Part shown: positions 20,195-29,643 of the stretch, one piece after another
How the letters are laid out: each line of letters opens with the position of its first letter
Position numbering within the stretch: position 1 is the first letter of the stretch
DNA from: Microbacterium saccharophilum
Lineage (GTDB): Bacteria > Actinomycetota > Actinomycetes > Actinomycetales > Microbacteriaceae
Assembly (NCBI RefSeq): GCF_007992455.1
Contig: NZ_BKAH01000005.1
Span: 124,001 to 188,000 of the forward strand
DNA length: 64,000 nt
Direction of reading: 5' to 3'
Made by a program: the position numbers and the translations under genes
Notes under the pieces: generated by a model
Database searches by the model: none
Seen by the model: the letters and a program-made list of their open reading frames with translations, nothing else
What the model was told of the DNA's origin: nothing

Positions 20195-21106
20195 TTGGAC
20201 ACGACTGAGCGGTTCGCCCGACTTGCTGAGACCCCATTCATCACGACGAACGCCCGAGGCCTTGATCTTCCCGTCCGGGGCGGCAAGCTCCGGGAGATCT
20301 GGGACCGGCGCGATCTCCTCGGCCTCCTCGTCCGGCGCGATCTGCAGGCGCGGTACCGCGACAGCGTCCTGGGCTTCCTGTGGACGCTCATCCGCCCGAT
20401 CGTCCAGTTCCTCATGTACTTCCTCGTGCTGGGGCAGTTCCTCCGCGCCGCCGAGGGCATTCCGCAGTTCGCGATCTTCCTCTTCGCCGGGCTCACGATG
20501 TACAGCTTCTTCGCGGAGGCCGTCCAGGGCTCGACCTCCTCGATCCTCGCGAACGCCGGGCTCGTGAAGAAGATCTACCTCCCGCGCGAGATCTTCCCGC
20601 TGGCCAGCGTCGGCGCAGCAGGGTTCATGTTCCTGGTGCAGTGCCTCGTCCTGCTGGGCGGGGCGATCATCTTCCAGGCGCTGCCGGCTCCCGTCGAGAT
20701 GCTGTGGTTCTTCCCCGCTGTCCTGCTGATCCTCGTCTACGGGCTGGCTTTCGGCATCCTGCTCTCTGCGCTCAACGTGTATCTGCGGGACGTCCAGTAC
20801 GTGACCGACGTCGTCATGATGCTCGCCATGTGGGGGTCTCCCATCGTCTACGCCTGGACGATGGTCAGCGACGCGTTCCGCACCCTCGGCCTGCCGTCCT
20901 GGGCGCTCGAGGTGTACACGAACAACCCGATCACCCTCGGCGTCCTCGCGTTCCGGAAAGCCTTCTGGGGTGCCGGCACCGCCGCCGACTACCCCGACAA
21001 CCTCCTCATGCGGATGCTGATCGCCGGTCTCGTCGGCCTCGTGCTGCTGGCCGTCTCGCACCGCGTGTTCACCCGCCTGCAGGGCAACTTCGCGCAGGAG
21101 ATGTGA
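20195..21106 (+). CDS. polysaccharide ABC exporter permease 1 (Wzm type)
   Basis: A 303-aa ABC-2 type permease with six hydrophobic helices after a ~45-residue cytoplasmic N-terminus. The segment LQARYRDSVLGFLWTLIRP is diagnostic of O-antigen/teichoic-acid exporters. With the ATPase encoded next (TGATG overlap) it should flip a lipid-linked polysaccharide across the membrane. Start is the TTG at 20195 preceded by GGTGGAG at very short spacing; a downstream start is possible. Confidence 0.9.
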   Translation: MDTTERFARLAETPFITTNARGLDLPVRGGKLREIWDRRDLLGLLVRRDLQARYRDSVLGFLWTLIRPIVQFLMYFLVLGQFLRAAEGIPQFAIFLFAGLTMYSFFAEAVQGSTSSILANAGLVKKIYLPREIFPLASVGAAGFMFLVQCLVLLGGAIIFQALPAPVEMLWFFPAVLLILVYGLAFGILLSALNVYLRDVQYVTDVVMMLAMWGSPIVYAWTMVSDAFRTLGLPSWALEVYTNNPITLGVLAFRKAFWGAGTAADYPDNLLMRMLIAGLVGLVLLAVSHRVFTRLQGNFAQEM

Positions 21107-22299
21107 TGGTCGTTTCACGCAAGCCCGGTCCCGTCGTCGTGCGCGCCGAAGGCGTCACGAAGCAGTTCGTCGTCCGCAAGGACAACACGCTCAAGGAACG
21201 GATCGTGCACGCCGGACGGCGTGGACGCACCCACAAGCAGGAGTACGTCGCCGTCGCCGGCGTCGACCTCGAGATCCTTGCGGGGACGACCGTCGGGCTC
21301 CTCGGCCCCAACGGCTCGGGCAAGAGCACGCTCCTCAAGCTCATCGGCGGGATCGTCTCGCCGACGGAGGGCAGCATCCTCACCCGCGGGCGCATGGCGG
21401 CGCTGCTCGAACTCGGCGCCGGCTTCCACCCCGACCTGAGCGGCCGCGAGAACGTCTACCTCAACGCCTCCATCATGGGGATGACGCGAGCCGAGACGGC
21501 CGAGCGGTTCGACGAGATCCTCGAGTTCAGCGGCATCGGCGACTTCATCGACACGCAGGTCAAGTTCTACTCGTCCGGCATGTTCGTCCGCCTCGCCTTC
21601 GCGGTGGCGGTGCACACCGACCCCGATGTCCTCCTCGTCGACGAGGTGCTGGCCGTGGGCGACGAAGCCTTCCAGCGCAAGTGCATGGAGCGCATCGCCC
21701 GCTTCCGGAAGGAGGGCCGGACGATCATCCTCGTCTCGCACTCGGCCGCCCAGGTGCAGGAGCTGTGCGACCGTGGCATCGTCCTCAAGGACGGGAAGAT
21801 GGTGTTCGACGGCGAGGTGAACGAGGCCGTCTCGGCGCTGCGCGATGTGCTCGAAGGTCGCCGCGTCGGACAGAAGCCGCCGCCGGAACCGGTCAAGCCG
21901 ATTGAGGTCACCCGCATCGAGGTGCTCGACGAGGACGGCAAGCGCCAGAACGTCGTGCAGGTCGGCGCGCGCATGTGCATCCGGGTGCACGTGCGGGCGA
22001 AGCAGGCGATGCCCACCTGGGCGACCGGGTTCAGCATCGACACGCCGATGGGTCAGATGGTGCTCGCCTCGAACACCGAGCGCCTCGGCATCGCCCTTCC
22101 CGCCATCCCCGCAGGGGACTCCTCGATGGACTTCGTCATCGAATCGGCCCACTTCGGCGCCGGGCAGTACTTCGTCAACGCGAACGTGTCCGAGATCATC
22201 GACATCGACACGCACGTCCTCATGCAGGGCGCGCGCTTCACGATGAAGGGCAACGACCGCAACCTCGGCACCGTCGCGGCGTCGATAGCCGCGGTCTGA
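21106..22299 (+). CDS. polysaccharide ABC exporter ATPase 1 with C-terminal substrate domain (Wzt type)
   Basis: A 397-aa ATPase. Walker A GPNGSGKST (about residue 68), LGAGFHPDLSGREN, signature YSSGMFVRLAFA and Walker B VLLVDEVLAVGDE are intact. Residues about 265-397 form an extra beta-rich domain like the carbohydrate-binding Wzt C-terminus that recognises a modified polymer end in O9a-type systems (known for E. coli Wzt; inferred here). This implies export of a finished chain after capping or modification. Paired with the permease by TGATG coupling. Confidence 0.92.
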   Translation: MVVSRKPGPVVVRAEGVTKQFVVRKDNTLKERIVHAGRRGRTHKQEYVAVAGVDLEILAGTTVGLLGPNGSGKSTLLKLIGGIVSPTEGSILTRGRMAALLELGAGFHPDLSGRENVYLNASIMGMTRAETAERFDEILEFSGIGDFIDTQVKFYSSGMFVRLAFAVAVHTDPDVLLVDEVLAVGDEAFQRKCMERIARFRKEGRTIILVSHSAAQVQELCDRGIVLKDGKMVFDGEVNEAVSALRDVLEGRRVGQKPPPEPVKPIEVTRIEVLDEDGKRQNVVQVGARMCIRVHVRAKQAMPTWATGFSIDTPMGQMVLASNTERLGIALPAIPAGDSSMDFVIESAHFGAGQYFVNANVSEIIDIDTHVLMQGARFTMKGNDRNLGTVAASIAAV

Positions 22300-22310
22300 A
22301 GGGCGACGTC

Positions 22311-23318
22311 GTGACGGTCCAGCCGTCGATGCCGACAGTGTCGATCATCGTCCCGGTCCACAACTCGGAACGGTATCTCGGTGCCTGCGTCGCGTCGATC
22401 CTCGAGCAGGAGTATCGGCATCTCGAGGTGATCCTCGTCGACGACGGCTCGACCGACGATTCCGGTCGGATCTGCGATCGCTTCGCCGCCGAGGATGACC
22501 GCGTGGTCGTCGTCCATCGCGAGAACGGCGGCATCGCCGCGGCGCAGAACAGCGGACTCGATGCGGCCACCGGCGACCTCATCACGTTCTGCGACAACGA
22601 CGACCTCATGAGTCCGCGGATGATCGGGCGCCTCGTCGAGATCCTGGAGGAAGCCGGCGCCGACATGAGCTGCTGCCGGTGGTACAACGTGGGAGCCAGC
22701 GTGGCGGCATCCGTCCGCGATGCGCACGCGGGGGAGCAGCCGGGCCGGCACATCTCGTTCGACCAGCCGGGCCGGTACTACCAGGGCGTCTTCAGCATCC
22801 TCCTGCGCCAGCTCACGCGTCGCGAGCTGTACTACTTCAGCGAGGCGAACTGGGGCAAGCTGTACCGGCGGGCCCTGTTCGACGGCATCCGATTCCCGGA
22901 GGGACGCTACGCGCAGGACGTCGCCGTCGCCATGGACCTCTACCGGCGGATGGATCGGGTCGCCTCATGCGAGGACCGGCTCTACTACTGGCTCCAGCGC
23001 ACCGACAGCGTTTCCCACAATCTGCGCTCGACGCGCTACTACCACGACATCGTCCGCGCGCACGGGCGCTGCTTCGAATTGGCCAGGGAAGACGGCATCC
23101 TCCCCGCCCGCGCGTACTTCGGTCTCCACGCCGTCAGGTTCGAGAAGCGCAGCGTCCGGTCTCCGGAGGATCGGGAGATGTACGAGGAGGACCGGCGCTA
23201 CGTCACCGGCCTCCTTTCAACGCTGTCACCGTGGCAGCGCCTCCGATGCGCGGCGCTGCACGGCCTGCGGTTCCTCGAGGTGCAGGTCTACAACCGCACG
23301 ATCCACCGTCGCACGTGA
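22311..23318 (+). CDS. glycosyltransferase family 2
   Basis: A 335-aa GT-A enzyme. SIIVPVHNSERYLGAC opens the domain, VDDGSTDDS (about 43-51) binds the nucleotide and FCDNDDLM is the metal-binding region. No transmembrane helices. The GTG start at 22311 has GAAGGG about 7 nt upstream, partly inside the end of the ATPase gene; an ATG six codons later is possible. Sugar specificity unknown; position between exporter 1 and glf suggests it extends the same polymer. Confidence 0.85.
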   Translation: MTVQPSMPTVSIIVPVHNSERYLGACVASILEQEYRHLEVILVDDGSTDDSGRICDRFAAEDDRVVVVHRENGGIAAAQNSGLDAATGDLITFCDNDDLMSPRMIGRLVEILEEAGADMSCCRWYNVGASVAASVRDAHAGEQPGRHISFDQPGRYYQGVFSILLRQLTRRELYYFSEANWGKLYRRALFDGIRFPEGRYAQDVAVAMDLYRRMDRVASCEDRLYYWLQRTDSVSHNLRSTRYYHDIVRAHGRCFELAREDGILPARAYFGLHAVRFEKRSVRSPEDREMYEEDRRYVTGLLSTLSPWQRLRCAALHGLRFLEVQVYNRTIHRRT

Positions 23319-24506
<1,188 letters not shown>

Positions 24507-24539
24507 GAGCCTCTCACGGAGGCCTCGACACGGGTCGGG

Positions 24540-24589
24540 TAGACTTCATCGGGCGCGAGAAGACGCCCGAATCACCGAGGAGTGCTCGC
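24540..24589 (+). promoter_or_regulatory. promoter and hairpin leader of the GtrB-like gene
   Basis: -10 TAGACT at 24540-24545. The leader forms TCGGGCG/CGCCCGA (24549-24555 with 24564-24570, 8-nt loop). ACCGAGGAGTG follows and then a TTG start at 24590. The ACCGAGGAGTG-4 nt-CTTG core matches the RgpF-gene leader at 14799-14817. Confidence 0.5.
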
Positions 24590-25618
24590 TTGTCAAGACG
24601 GACCATCAGCGTCGTCATCCCCAGCTACAACGAAGAGCGCAGTGTTCAGGAGATGGTCGACCGGCTCACCGCGGTCTTCCGCAACGAGCTGCCGCAATAC
24701 GACTACGAGATCATCTTCGTCGACGATTTCTCGACCGACGGCACGCGTGCCGAGATCCGTCGGATCGCCGCGGAGGACGCGCGGGTCAAAGCCGTCTTCA
24801 ACGCGCGCAACTTCGGCTTCCACCGCAACGTGTTCTCCGCCCTGACCTACGGTAGCGGTGACGCGACCTTCATGCTGTTCGGCGACCTCCAGGATCCGCC
24901 GGAGAACCTCCCGGAGTTCGTCCGCGCCTGGGAGACGGGCAAGCAGGTCGTGATCGGCCAGCGTCGCAGCAGCGACGAGGGCTTCGTGATGACGGGACTC
25001 CGGCACCTCTACTACGCGGTCATCCGCTGGTTCTCCGACACGACGCAGATCCCCCGCTTCACCGGGTACGGCCTGTACGACCGCGAGTTCGTGCGCGTCC
25101 TCGAGAGCATCGACGACATCCAGCCGTTCTTCAAGGCCGTCGTCGCCGAGTACGGACTGAACGTCCACATCATCCAGTACGACCAGGGCAAGAGCGCGCG
25201 AGGAAAGTCCAACTTCAACTTCCTGCGCAACTACGACTTCGCGATGCAGGGCATCACGTCGTCGACGAAGCTCCTCATGCGTCTGGCGACGTTCATCGCC
25301 GCTGTGATCGCGTTCGTCTGTCTCGGGCTCGCCGTCTTCGTGCTCATCAACAAGCTCGTCGATTGGGACAGCTATCAGGCGGGTGAGGCCTCGACGACCG
25401 TCGGCATCTTCTTCCTCGGTGCCGTGCAGCTGTTCTTCATCGGCGTCCTCGGCGAGTACATCCTCAGCATCAACAGCAGGGTCACTGCGAAGCCCCGGGT
25501 CGTGGTCGGAGAGCGGGTCAACTTCGGCCCGCCCGCGCCGGCGGCGCCCGTCCTCACCGAGGAGCGGAACGTCGTCGCGGAGGCCGTGACGGACGACCCC
25601 CTCGAGAACGCGCAATGA
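24590..25618 (+). CDS. polyprenyl-phosphate glycosyltransferase, GtrB/DPM1-like (GT2)
   Basis: A 342-aa GT2 enzyme. VVIPSYNEERS, VDDFSTDGT (about 44-52) and LFGDLQDPPE (about 100) mark the catalytic domain; two C-terminal hydrophobic hairpins (about 225-300) anchor it. GtrB proteins load a hexose onto undecaprenyl phosphate on the cytoplasmic face. The next gene, overlapping by 4 bases, is GtrA-like and the third is a GT-C-like protein, forming a complete side-chain glycosylation module. TTG start chosen from GAGGAG upstream. Confidence 0.9.
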   Translation: MSRRTISVVIPSYNEERSVQEMVDRLTAVFRNELPQYDYEIIFVDDFSTDGTRAEIRRIAAEDARVKAVFNARNFGFHRNVFSALTYGSGDATFMLFGDLQDPPENLPEFVRAWETGKQVVIGQRRSSDEGFVMTGLRHLYYAVIRWFSDTTQIPRFTGYGLYDREFVRVLESIDDIQPFFKAVVAEYGLNVHIIQYDQGKSARGKSNFNFLRNYDFAMQGITSSTKLLMRLATFIAAVIAFVCLGLAVFVLINKLVDWDSYQAGEASTTVGIFFLGAVQLFFIGVLGEYILSINSRVTAKPRVVVGERVNFGPPAPAAPVLTEERNVVAEAVTDDPLENAQ

Positions 25619-26112
25619 CGGCGCGCTCCGGCAGCAGGCTTCCGAGAGACGGACGTCTGCGCCGTCTGCTCGGGCAGTTCGCCCGGTTCCTCGTGGTGGG
25701 ACTCGTCTCGTTCGCCTTCGACTACGGGCTCTTCTTCGTCCTCTTCCAGTACTTCGGGGTGCAGTACATCCTCGCCAGCACGATCTCCTTCTCGCTGTCG
25801 CTCATCCTGAACTACGTCCTCACGCTGAAGTTCGTCTTCGAAGCCCAGCCCGGCCGCAGCATCGTGAAGGAATTCGCGATCTACATCGGACTCAACATCA
25901 TCGCGCTCGGTCTCAATCAGCTCATCCTGTTCGTGACGGTGGACGGGGTGGGCATCGACCCCCTGATCGGCAAGCTCATCGCGACAGCCGTCGTCCTGGT
26001 GTACAACTTCACCTCCCGCAAGCTTCTCATCGAGCGCTCGAGCGGCACACGCCCCGCCGTGGCGCAGCGCGATGGGATCGGAACCTCGGAAACAGGCGGT
26101 ATCACGTCATGA
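25615..26112 (+). CDS. GtrA-like membrane protein (lipid-linked sugar translocation)
   Basis: A 165-aa protein with four transmembrane helices; the first reads FARFLVVGLVSFAFDYGLFF, a typical GtrA opening. GtrA proteins are thought to flip undecaprenyl-phosphate-sugar made by GtrB to the outer face. It overlaps both neighbours by ATGA, so the three-gene module is translationally linked. The C-terminal 25 residues are polar. Confidence 0.88.
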   Translation: MTARSGSRLPRDGRLRRLLGQFARFLVVGLVSFAFDYGLFFVLFQYFGVQYILASTISFSLSLILNYVLTLKFVFEAQPGRSIVKEFAIYIGLNIIALGLNQLILFVTVDGVGIDPLIGKLIATAVVLVYNFTSRKLLIERSSGTRPAVAQRDGIGTSETGGITS

Positions 26113-28076
26113 CGCAGCAGGAAATCGGAGCCGAGACGACCGCGCCTCAGGGCGGGCGGGTGAGCCGTGCCCTCGATCGCGGGTGGGAGCGCGTGGACGG
26201 CGCCTGGATCTCGATGAGCGACAGCGTCCGCGAGAGCACTCTCGGACGCTGGTTCAAGGGTGTGGAACAGCCCAACCTCGCCGACTGGGCACTGCTCGGC
26301 GCGATCTGCGCGCTCGCGTTCGTCACGTTCCTCTACGGTGACGTCAAGGCGACCTTCGAGCACTCGTTCAACTTCCTCGACGCCGTGCTCGCCGGGCGTC
26401 CGCAGGACTTCTACCAGATCGCCATCGAACGATCCACCTTCGGCCACCCGGCCGTGTACGACGTCCCGATCTACGCGGTGTTCGGCATCTGGAACCTGCC
26501 CGCGTACCTCCTGTACCGGTACGGCGACTTCGACTACCTGAACTCCACGCCTGCTCAGCTCTGGCTGAAACTCATGATGGTGGTCTTCACCCTGGTGGCC
26601 ACGAGGCTCGTCATGGCGATCGCCAAGACGATCGGCGTGAGCGCGCAGCGCTCCAAGTGGGTGGCCTTCTACTTCCTGTCGTCGATGGCCCTGTTCGTCC
26701 CGGTCCTCGTCATCGTCCAGTACGACATCATCTCGATCACCTTCATGCTCGCCGGCCTGCTCGCCTACATGAGGGGCAGAACGCGCTCGTTCCTGCTGTG
26801 GTTCCTGCTCGCGATCACCTTCAAGCTGTTCGCGCTGTTCATCTTCATCCCGCTGGTGCTGCTGCGGGAGAAGCGGCTCCTCCGCGCGGTCGGTCAGCTC
26901 GTGGTGGGTGTCCTCGGCCTCCTGCTGTGCCGGCTGATGTACCGGGGGGACCTGGCGTTCGAGGCGTCCACCGGCGGCTTCACCGATCTCATGCTCGACC
27001 GGCTGCGCACGTCGGGATTCACCTGGCAGTCCAGCATCCCCGTTCCCCTGTTCGTCGTCTTCATCGTCGGACTCGCGATCTTCGCCTACGCCAAGCGCAC
27101 CTCGAGCACGCGCGAGCTCCAGGCATTCGCGATCTACCTCTCGCTCGCGGCGTTCCTGGTGTTCTGCGCGATCGTGCCGCTGAACCCCTACTGGATCAAC
27201 CTCGTCGCGCCGTTCTCGATCCTGATCATCTTCGCGAATCCGCGCTATCTCACGCTGAACTCGCTCCTCGAGATGGCGATCGGCACGACCCTGTTCCTCA
27301 TCTACATGCTGGTCGGGTACTCCATGTACAACTCCGGCATCTTCAGGGATCTGCTGTTCGGCCAGTTCATCCCGCCGGCCGACCCGCAGCGCTTCGCCAC
27401 ACCCGGTGACATCCTGCGCGGACTCGGACTGGGCGGCAACAACGTCATCTTCATGGTCGGGTTCATGATCGCCTGCGTGCTCGCGGTCCTGATCATCAAC
27501 TACCCGCGTCCCGCGTTCATCGCGGGGATGCCGAACGCGCAGACGATCAAGCGCAGTGTCGTGTGGATCCGCGTGGCCGCGCTCTTCGGGTTCTCGGCCC
27601 TGCTGTTCGGGATGTACCTGATCCCGGCCACGCCCACCGTGTACTCATCGGTCAGCTCGGTCCCGGGCCTCACCGAGGTCGACGTCCTGGCGCCGGACTC
27701 GGTCATCGCGGAGGAGCTGGACTTCGACACGACTCTCTCCGTCAGCCAGCTGCAGATCGGGATGGACGCCTCGGCGGTCACGTGGATCAACTCGGCCATC
27801 ATCAACGTGAGCATCGTCGACGAGCAGGGGGAGTCCGTGTTCGCGGGATCCACCCCGGCGAACGCCGTCGGCGTGGGCCTGGCCTCCTTCCGCACGGATG
27901 ACCTCGTGCTGAAGGCTGGAGAGACGTACACGATCAGCCTCACGGGGGTTCAGTCAGAGGGCGAGCCGGCCTACGTGCAGCTCAACCCGGATCAGGACCG
28001 ATTCCCGACGACCGAGAACGGCAAGCCCGTCGACGGCGACCTCGTCCTGGCGCTCAAGGGCACGGAGACGGAGTAG
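26109..28076 (+). CDS. GT-C-like multipass membrane glycosyltransferase
   Basis: A 655-aa protein with about 12 hydrophobic helices, an N-terminal cytoplasmic stretch of ~55 residues and a C-terminal external beta-rich domain (about 500-655). The first external loop contains acidic residues (YGDVKATFEHSFNF) where GT-C enzymes keep catalytic Asp/Glu. Its place after GtrB and GtrA corresponds to the serotype-specific Gtr enzyme of phage and Salmonella modules, which transfers the lipid-linked sugar to a polymer outside the membrane. Acceptor probably the wall polysaccharide; no family name can be assigned with certainty. Confidence 0.7.
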   Translation: MTQQEIGAETTAPQGGRVSRALDRGWERVDGAWISMSDSVRESTLGRWFKGVEQPNLADWALLGAICALAFVTFLYGDVKATFEHSFNFLDAVLAGRPQDFYQIAIERSTFGHPAVYDVPIYAVFGIWNLPAYLLYRYGDFDYLNSTPAQLWLKLMMVVFTLVATRLVMAIAKTIGVSAQRSKWVAFYFLSSMALFVPVLVIVQYDIISITFMLAGLLAYMRGRTRSFLLWFLLAITFKLFALFIFIPLVLLREKRLLRAVGQLVVGVLGLLLCRLMYRGDLAFEASTGGFTDLMLDRLRTSGFTWQSSIPVPLFVVFIVGLAIFAYAKRTSSTRELQAFAIYLSLAAFLVFCAIVPLNPYWINLVAPFSILIIFANPRYLTLNSLLEMAIGTTLFLIYMLVGYSMYNSGIFRDLLFGQFIPPADPQRFATPGDILRGLGLGGNNVIFMVGFMIACVLAVLIINYPRPAFIAGMPNAQTIKRSVVWIRVAALFGFSALLFGMYLIPATPTVYSSVSSVPGLTEVDVLAPDSVIAEELDFDTTLSVSQLQIGMDASAVTWINSAIINVSIVDEQGESVFAGSTPANAVGVGLASFRTDDLVLKAGETYTISLTGVQSEGEPAYVQLNPDQDRFPTTENGKPVDGDLVLALKGTETE

Positions 28077-28092
28077 CTCCAGCGCTCCGCCA

Positions 28093-28098
28093 TAGACT
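28093..28098 (+). promoter_or_regulatory. -10 box (TAGACT) of exporter 2
   Basis: TAGACT ends 7 nt before the GTG at 28106, giving exporter 2 its own leaderless promoter in the 29-bp gap after the GT-C gene. Confidence 0.5.
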
Positions 28099-28105
28099 CG
28101 TGAGT

Positions 28106-28897
28106 GTGACTACAGCCGCCGTCGGCGCCCCCGGATCTCCGCGCCGCCACCTGCACGCGCTGTGGCTCCTGACAGCCCGTGATCTGCGGGTCCGCTACGC
28201 CACGAGCGCGCTGGGGTATCTCTGGTCGGTGCTCGACCCGCTGGTCATGAGCCTCATCTACTGGTTCGTCTTCACGCAGGTCTTCGAGCGGACGGTCGGC
28301 GCGCAGCCATACATCGTGTTCTTGATCACGGCGCTGCTCCCGTGGGTATGGTTCAACAGTGCCGTGTCGGACTTCACGCGCGCGTTCAACAAGGACGCCC
28401 GGCTCGTGCGATCGACCGCGATCCCGCGTTCCATCTGGGTGAACCGGATCGTGCTCGGCAAAGGCATCGAGTTCCTCTTCTCGTTGCCCGTCCTGGTCCT
28501 CTTCGCCGTCTTCGCCGGCGCGCAGGTGGGCTGGGGCATCCTGTGGTTCCCGGTCGCGGTGGTTCTGCAGCTGACGCTCCTCGTCGGGCTCGGGCTGCTG
28601 GTCGCCCCGCTGTGCGTGCTGTACTCCGATCTCGAGCGGACGACCAAGCTGATCCTCCGCGCGCTGTTCTACGCGTCGCCCATCATCTACGGCGTCGTCG
28701 ACCTGCCGGCGCCCTTCCCGCAGATCGCCGCCTTCAACCCGCTCTCCGGGATCTTCACGCTGTACCGGATGGGCTTCTTCCCCGATCAGTGGGACACGCT
28801 CAGCGTGCTGGTGGGCGCGGGCATGAGCGTCGCCTTCCTGCTGCTGGGTCTCCTCGTCTTCCGTCGCCTCGAGCGCCCCGTGCTGAAGGAACTGTGA
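28106..28897 (+). CDS. polysaccharide ABC exporter permease 2 (TagG/Wzm type)
   Basis: A 263-aa ABC-2 permease with six helices; LRVRYATSALGYLWSVLDP is the family signature near the N-terminus. It is clearly different from permease 1, so it is a second exporter and not a recent copy. The GTG at 28106 is preferred to 28100 because it lies 7 nt after the -10 box. Coupled by TGATG to its ATPase. Confidence 0.88.
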   Translation: MTTAAVGAPGSPRRHLHALWLLTARDLRVRYATSALGYLWSVLDPLVMSLIYWFVFTQVFERTVGAQPYIVFLITALLPWVWFNSAVSDFTRAFNKDARLVRSTAIPRSIWVNRIVLGKGIEFLFSLPVLVLFAVFAGAQVGWGILWFPVAVVLQLTLLVGLGLLVAPLCVLYSDLERTTKLILRALFYASPIIYGVVDLPAPFPQIAAFNPLSGIFTLYRMGFFPDQWDTLSVLVGAGMSVAFLLLGLLVFRRLERPVLKEL

Positions 28898-29637
28898 TGC
28901 CCGGCCCCGCCATCGAAGTCCAGGAGCTCGGCGTGCGCTTCCGTCGCAATCGGCGGGGGCGCCGGAGCTTCAAGGACCTGTTCGCCGACTCGTCCCGGCG
29001 GTCGAAGCCGGGGGAGTTCTGGGCACTGCGCGGCGTCTCGTTCACGGTGCAGCCGGGCGAGTCCATCGGGGTGGTGGGGCGGAACGGCCAGGGCAAGTCG
29101 ACCCTGCTCAAGCTCGTCGCCGGCGTCCTGCTCGCGGATGAGGGACGCGTCACCGTGCACGGCGGCGTGGCTCCGCTCATCGAGATCACGGGCGGATTCG
29201 TCGGTGACCTGACGGTGCGTGAGAACGTCCGCCTGACGGCGGGACTGCACGGAATGTCACGCGCGGAGGTCGCGCGGCGATTCGACGGGATCATCGACTT
29301 CGCCGAGCTCCGCGAGTCGATCGACACGCCGTACAAGCACCTGTCGAACGGCATGAAGGTGCGGCTCGCGTTCGCGGTGGTCTCGCAGCTGGAGGAGCCC
29401 ATCCTGCTCGTGGACGAGGTCCTCGCCGTGGGCGACAGGGCCTTCCGGGAGAAGTGCTACAAGCGGATCGACGAGCTGCTCGCGGAGGGGCGCACGCTCT
29501 TCTTCGTCAGTCACAACGAGAAGGACCTGCGCCGGTTCTGCACGCGCGGCCTCTATCTCGACAAGGGCGTCCTGGCGATGGATGCGCCGATCGCCGAGGT
29601 GCTGGATCGCTACAACGCCGATCACAACGCCGGCTGA
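28897..29637 (+). CDS. polysaccharide ABC exporter ATPase 2 (TagH/Wzt core without C-terminal domain)
   Basis: A 246-aa ATPase with Walker A GRNGQGKST, signature HLSNGMKVRLAFAV and Walker B ILLVDEVLAVGD. It stops right after the nucleotide-binding domain, lacking the substrate-recognition domain of ATPase 1. Such short forms occur in exporters that do not sense a chain-end modification. With permease 2 it probably exports a second lipid-linked glycan. Confidence 0.9.
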   Translation: MPGPAIEVQELGVRFRRNRRGRRSFKDLFADSSRRSKPGEFWALRGVSFTVQPGESIGVVGRNGQGKSTLLKLVAGVLLADEGRVTVHGGVAPLIEITGGFVGDLTVRENVRLTAGLHGMSRAEVARRFDGIIDFAELRESIDTPYKHLSNGMKVRLAFAVVSQLEEPILLVDEVLAVGDRAFREKCYKRIDELLAEGRTLFFVSHNEKDLRRFCTRGLYLDKGVLAMDAPIAEVLDRYNADHNAG

Positions 29638-29643
29638 GCCGGG

